A stretch of 7,378 nucleotides of DNA from an uncultured candidate division Zixibacteria bacterium (lineage in GTDB: Bacteria; Zixibacteria; MSB-5A5; GN15; FEB-12), in contig CAJVYT010000210.1 of NCBI GenBank assembly GCA_913009765.1, forward strand, positions 1-7,378, in the 5' to 3' direction. Below, one piece after another: positions 6,445 through 7,378 of the stretch. Position 1 is the stretch's first letter. The number at the start of each line of letters is the position of its first letter. A model generated the notes under the pieces. The model did no database searches. It saw nothing but the letters and a program-made list of their open reading frames with translations, and was not told the origin of the DNA. The translations under genes and the position numbers were made by a program.

Positions 6445-6477
6445 TTTGTCACAAAAATAGTAAATAATTGTGACAAA
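6445..6477 (-). promoter_or_regulatory. Inverted-repeat operator overlapping the abiE promoter
   Basis: TTTGTCACAA (6445-6454) and TTGTGACAAA (6468-6477) are perfect 10-bp inverted repeats with a 13-base spacer, so their centres are 23 bp apart, about two helical turns. On the minus strand TATTTTTG (6459-6452) fits the Bacteroidota -7 box TAnnTTTG and overlaps the arm nearer the gene. No well-spaced -33 TTTG was found; the one in the distal arm is only 14 bases away. The antitoxin start lies 12 bases beyond the arm, so a repressor bound here would cover the promoter. AbiEi of Streptococcus is known to bind inverted repeats in its own promoter. Confidence 0.75.
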
Positions 6478-6538
6478 TACCTGGGTCAATTACTTAAGAT
6501 TCATTTTTACAGTATTTAGTTCAAAAGTAGTTCTTTAA

Positions 6539-6712
6539 CTTGTTAACGCTAAATGCGACCAGGACAGCAAGGCCGAGCAATCTATCTCAGACAGGGAACT
6601 GCTATCTATGTTTCAGAAAATACAACTGCTTAACGACAGGCAGAAAGAGACCGTGAAGGATTTTCTTTCCTCTTATATTCTTAGAGACGATCTTAAACAA
6701 AAACTGGCATAG
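6539..6712 (+). pseudogene. C-terminal remnant of an XRE-type regulator
   Basis: An open stretch of 57 codons follows an in-frame TAA at 6536-6538. It ends SDRELLSMFQKIQLLNDR, then QKETVKDFLSSYILRDDL and KQKLA, with the stop at 6710-6712. In my recollection this layout (SDxELLxxFxxI, a short turn, then VKxxLxxxIxKxxxxxLA) is typical of the C-terminal end of HTH XRE-family regulators of Bacteroidota, behind the DNA-binding domain. No HTH is encoded upstream in any frame, and the first ATG (6608) would give only 34 residues. The most likely reading is a gene whose 5' part was lost at a junction between about 6480 and 6550. It lies 6 bases before the next gene, so the two were probably co-transcribed. 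It could still be a small coiled-coil protein in its own right. Confidence 0.55.
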
Positions 6713-6718
6713 GGATTC

Positions 6719-6913
6719 ATGGATAAGTCAAAAGCCATCACCATAATAGAAGCCCTGGCAAACGGAACCGATCCGCTCACCGGTGAGATATTCCCACCGG
6801 AAAGTCCTTATCAGAATGCTGAAGTAGTCAGAGCTTTATTTATGGCCACGGAAGTACTTAAGAAAGTTAAAGATAAAAATGCCCCGCCTGTTAAAGGCTT
6901 GGAGCGAGGATGA
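6719..6913 (+). CDS. Small conserved-type protein, N-terminal half of a likely split gene
   Basis: This 64-residue frame starts at the ATG at 6719-6721, six bases after the XRE remnant. Residues 1-55 contain IIEALANGTDPLTGEIFPPE and AEVVRALFMATEVLKK, a pattern I recognise from small bacterial proteins of unknown role (ALAxGxDPxTGExxP...PExxRAL). In those proteins a NAxxxxxWxxEEDxxL segment usually follows in the same chain. Here the last residues (GLERG) break that pattern, while the expected continuation (AWSEDEDEKL) appears in the next frame. Dropping one G near 6897-6899 would join the two as ...NAPPVKAWSEDEDEKL. The gene is either frameshifted, wrongly assembled or genuinely two overlapping frames. 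Function unknown. Confidence 0.65.
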   Translation: MDKSKAITIIEALANGTDPLTGEIFPPESPYQNAEVVRALFMATEVLKKVKDKNAPPVKGLERG

Positions 6914-7070
6914 AGATGAAAAATTGAAGAATGCTTTTCTTGAGGGTCTGTCTATTGAAGATCTGGCTAAAATTCACCTGAGAACAAAAGGATCTATCCG
7001 TTCAAGGCTCGAAAAGCACAGGTTTATTGACAGGTATGGTAATAAAATCGTTTTTGTTCCTAAAAAATGA
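6879..7070 (+). CDS. Small HTH/SANT-like protein, C-terminal half of the split gene
   Basis: The 63-residue frame begins at an ATG at 6879-6881 inside the preceding frame, overlapping it by 35 bases. After an atypical MPRLLK start, it reads AWSEDEDEKLKNAFLEGLSI, then EDLAKIHLRTKGSIRSRLEK. This is a Myb/SANT-like or sigma-like helix-turn-helix: W followed by an acidic EDE cluster, a helix, then IxxLAxxHxRTxGxIRSRLxK. The helix RTKGSIRSRLEKH (residues 34-46) would be the DNA-recognition helix. Ancestrally it was probably the DNA-binding end of one protein with the upstream frame. The ATG may allow reinitiation or coupled translation, so a stand-alone product is possible. A terminator begins five bases after the stop. 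Confidence 0.6.
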   Translation: MPRLLKAWSEDEDEKLKNAFLEGLSIEDLAKIHLRTKGSIRSRLEKHRFIDRYGNKIVFVPKK

Positions 7071-7074
7071 TGCT

Positions 7075-7104
7075 AAAAAAAGCCTCCCGGTCTGGAAGGC
7101 TTTT
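7075..7104. terminator. Bidirectional intrinsic terminator
   Basis: AAAAGCCT pairs with AGGCTTTT, and CC/GG extends the stem toward a short loop. A run of A precedes it and T follows it, so it can terminate in both directions. It ends the plus-strand XRE-remnant/HTH transcript, and could serve a minus-strand gene ending at 7119. Confidence 0.8.
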
Positions 7105-7118
7105 ATGTTTTAAAATTT

Positions 7119-7214
7119 TTATCTACAACTTATAATTAATTGCTTTTTACCTATCTGATACATTTGTTGTTTTTTTAAAGCATAAACGATGAGTTCTAAT
7201 TCACCTGTCTTTTG
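7119..7214 (-). CDS. Possible 3' end of an unidentified gene, cut by adapter
   Basis: On the minus strand 31 codons are open from the adapter boundary to a TAA at 7119-7121, reading QKTGELELIVYALKKQQM and then YQIGKKQLIISCR. The stop lies 14 bases before a bidirectional terminator, as expected for a convergent gene. The fragment is too short to assign to a family and its coding nature is uncertain. Confidence 0.3.
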   Translation of the reverse strand, partial: QKTGELELIVYALKKQQMYQIGKKQLIISCR

Positions 7215-7215
7215 G

Positions 7216-7288
7216 AGATCGGAAGAGCGTCGTGTAGGGAAAGAGTGTAGATCTCGGTGGTCGCCGTATCATTAAAAAAAAAAAAAAA
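7216..7288. other. Reverse complement of the Illumina adapter plus poly-A (artefact)
   Basis: AGATCGGAAGAGC at 7216 begins an exact 58-nt reverse complement of the adapter found at 19-76, ending at 7273. Fifteen A follow (7274-7288), as seen when a read runs past the end of its template. It is not genomic. Confidence 0.98.
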
Positions 7289-7378
7289 CAAATATAATAT
7301 AATCATATATTACTTATGTATTTTATTTAACTATACGCTCACACAATACAGCACCATTGCGACACCTGTAGACCACAC
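7289..7378. other. Tail beyond the adapter, probably base-call noise
   Basis: These 90 bases follow the adapter and poly-A. The first part is AT-rich and low in complexity; the last 40 or so bases are more mixed. No coding frame, repeat or motif was recognised. Because they lie outside the adapter, they should not be treated as linked to the contig. Confidence 0.8.

Noticed and set aside
5812..6489. AbiEi start at 6489 giving 225 residues
   Set aside because: The codon there is TTG and the extension translates the operator and promoter. The ATG at 6432 begins the conserved winged-helix region.
1..7273. Inverted 58-bp sequences at both ends as natural terminal repeats of a 7.2-kb element
   Set aside because: They are exact Illumina adapter sequence, with homopolymer tails outside them.

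Overview
This is a short assembled contig, most likely from a member of the Bacteroidota. The clues are moderate-to-low GC, no clear Shine-Dalgarno sites, a TAnnTTTG-like promoter box upstream of the toxin-antitoxin pair, and a RHRTANVNEY-type ThyX. That assignment is inference. Both contig ends are library artefact. Positions 19-76 are the 58-nt Illumina P5/universal adapter, preceded by poly-T. Positions 7216-7273 are its exact reverse complement, followed by poly-A and about 90 bases of unexplained tail. Genuine sequence is therefore 77-7215.

Layout: (1) 77-961, minus strand: thyX, flavin-dependent thymidylate synthase. Its C-terminus runs into the adapter and gains 19 false residues. (2) About 1038-4737, minus strand: a damaged, extended IS21-like mobile element read as zinc-finger gene, ParB-like gene, istA, istB. 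The last three genes are joined by 11-nt start/stop overlaps. istB is intact only through its Walker A motif, then runs into a terminator hairpin and non-coding sequence. A 78-bp tandem repeat covers the end of the zinc-finger gene, and another copy of its core lies beyond the stop codon. (3) 4768-6477, minus strand: an AbiE-type (type IV) toxin-antitoxin operon. It has a 10-bp inverted-repeat operator overlapping the promoter, an AbiEi antitoxin, an overlapping AbiEii nucleotidyltransferase toxin and a strong hairpin terminator. (4) 6539-7070, plus strand: the 3' remnant of an XRE-type regulator, followed by two small overlapping frames that read best as one gene split by a frameshift, then a bidirectional terminator. 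(5) 7119-7214, minus strand: the possible tail of a gene entering from the right, cut by the adapter.

How the parts relate: apart from thyX, the window is accessory DNA, with a transposon, a phage-defence/addiction module and broken regulator remnants side by side. The most unusual piece is the IS21-like element. It carries two extra DNA-binding-type genes (a CxxC/CxxxxC zinc-ribbon-like protein and a ParB-fold/HTH protein) in front of istAB, and repeats that appear to serve as both protein and DNA sequence.
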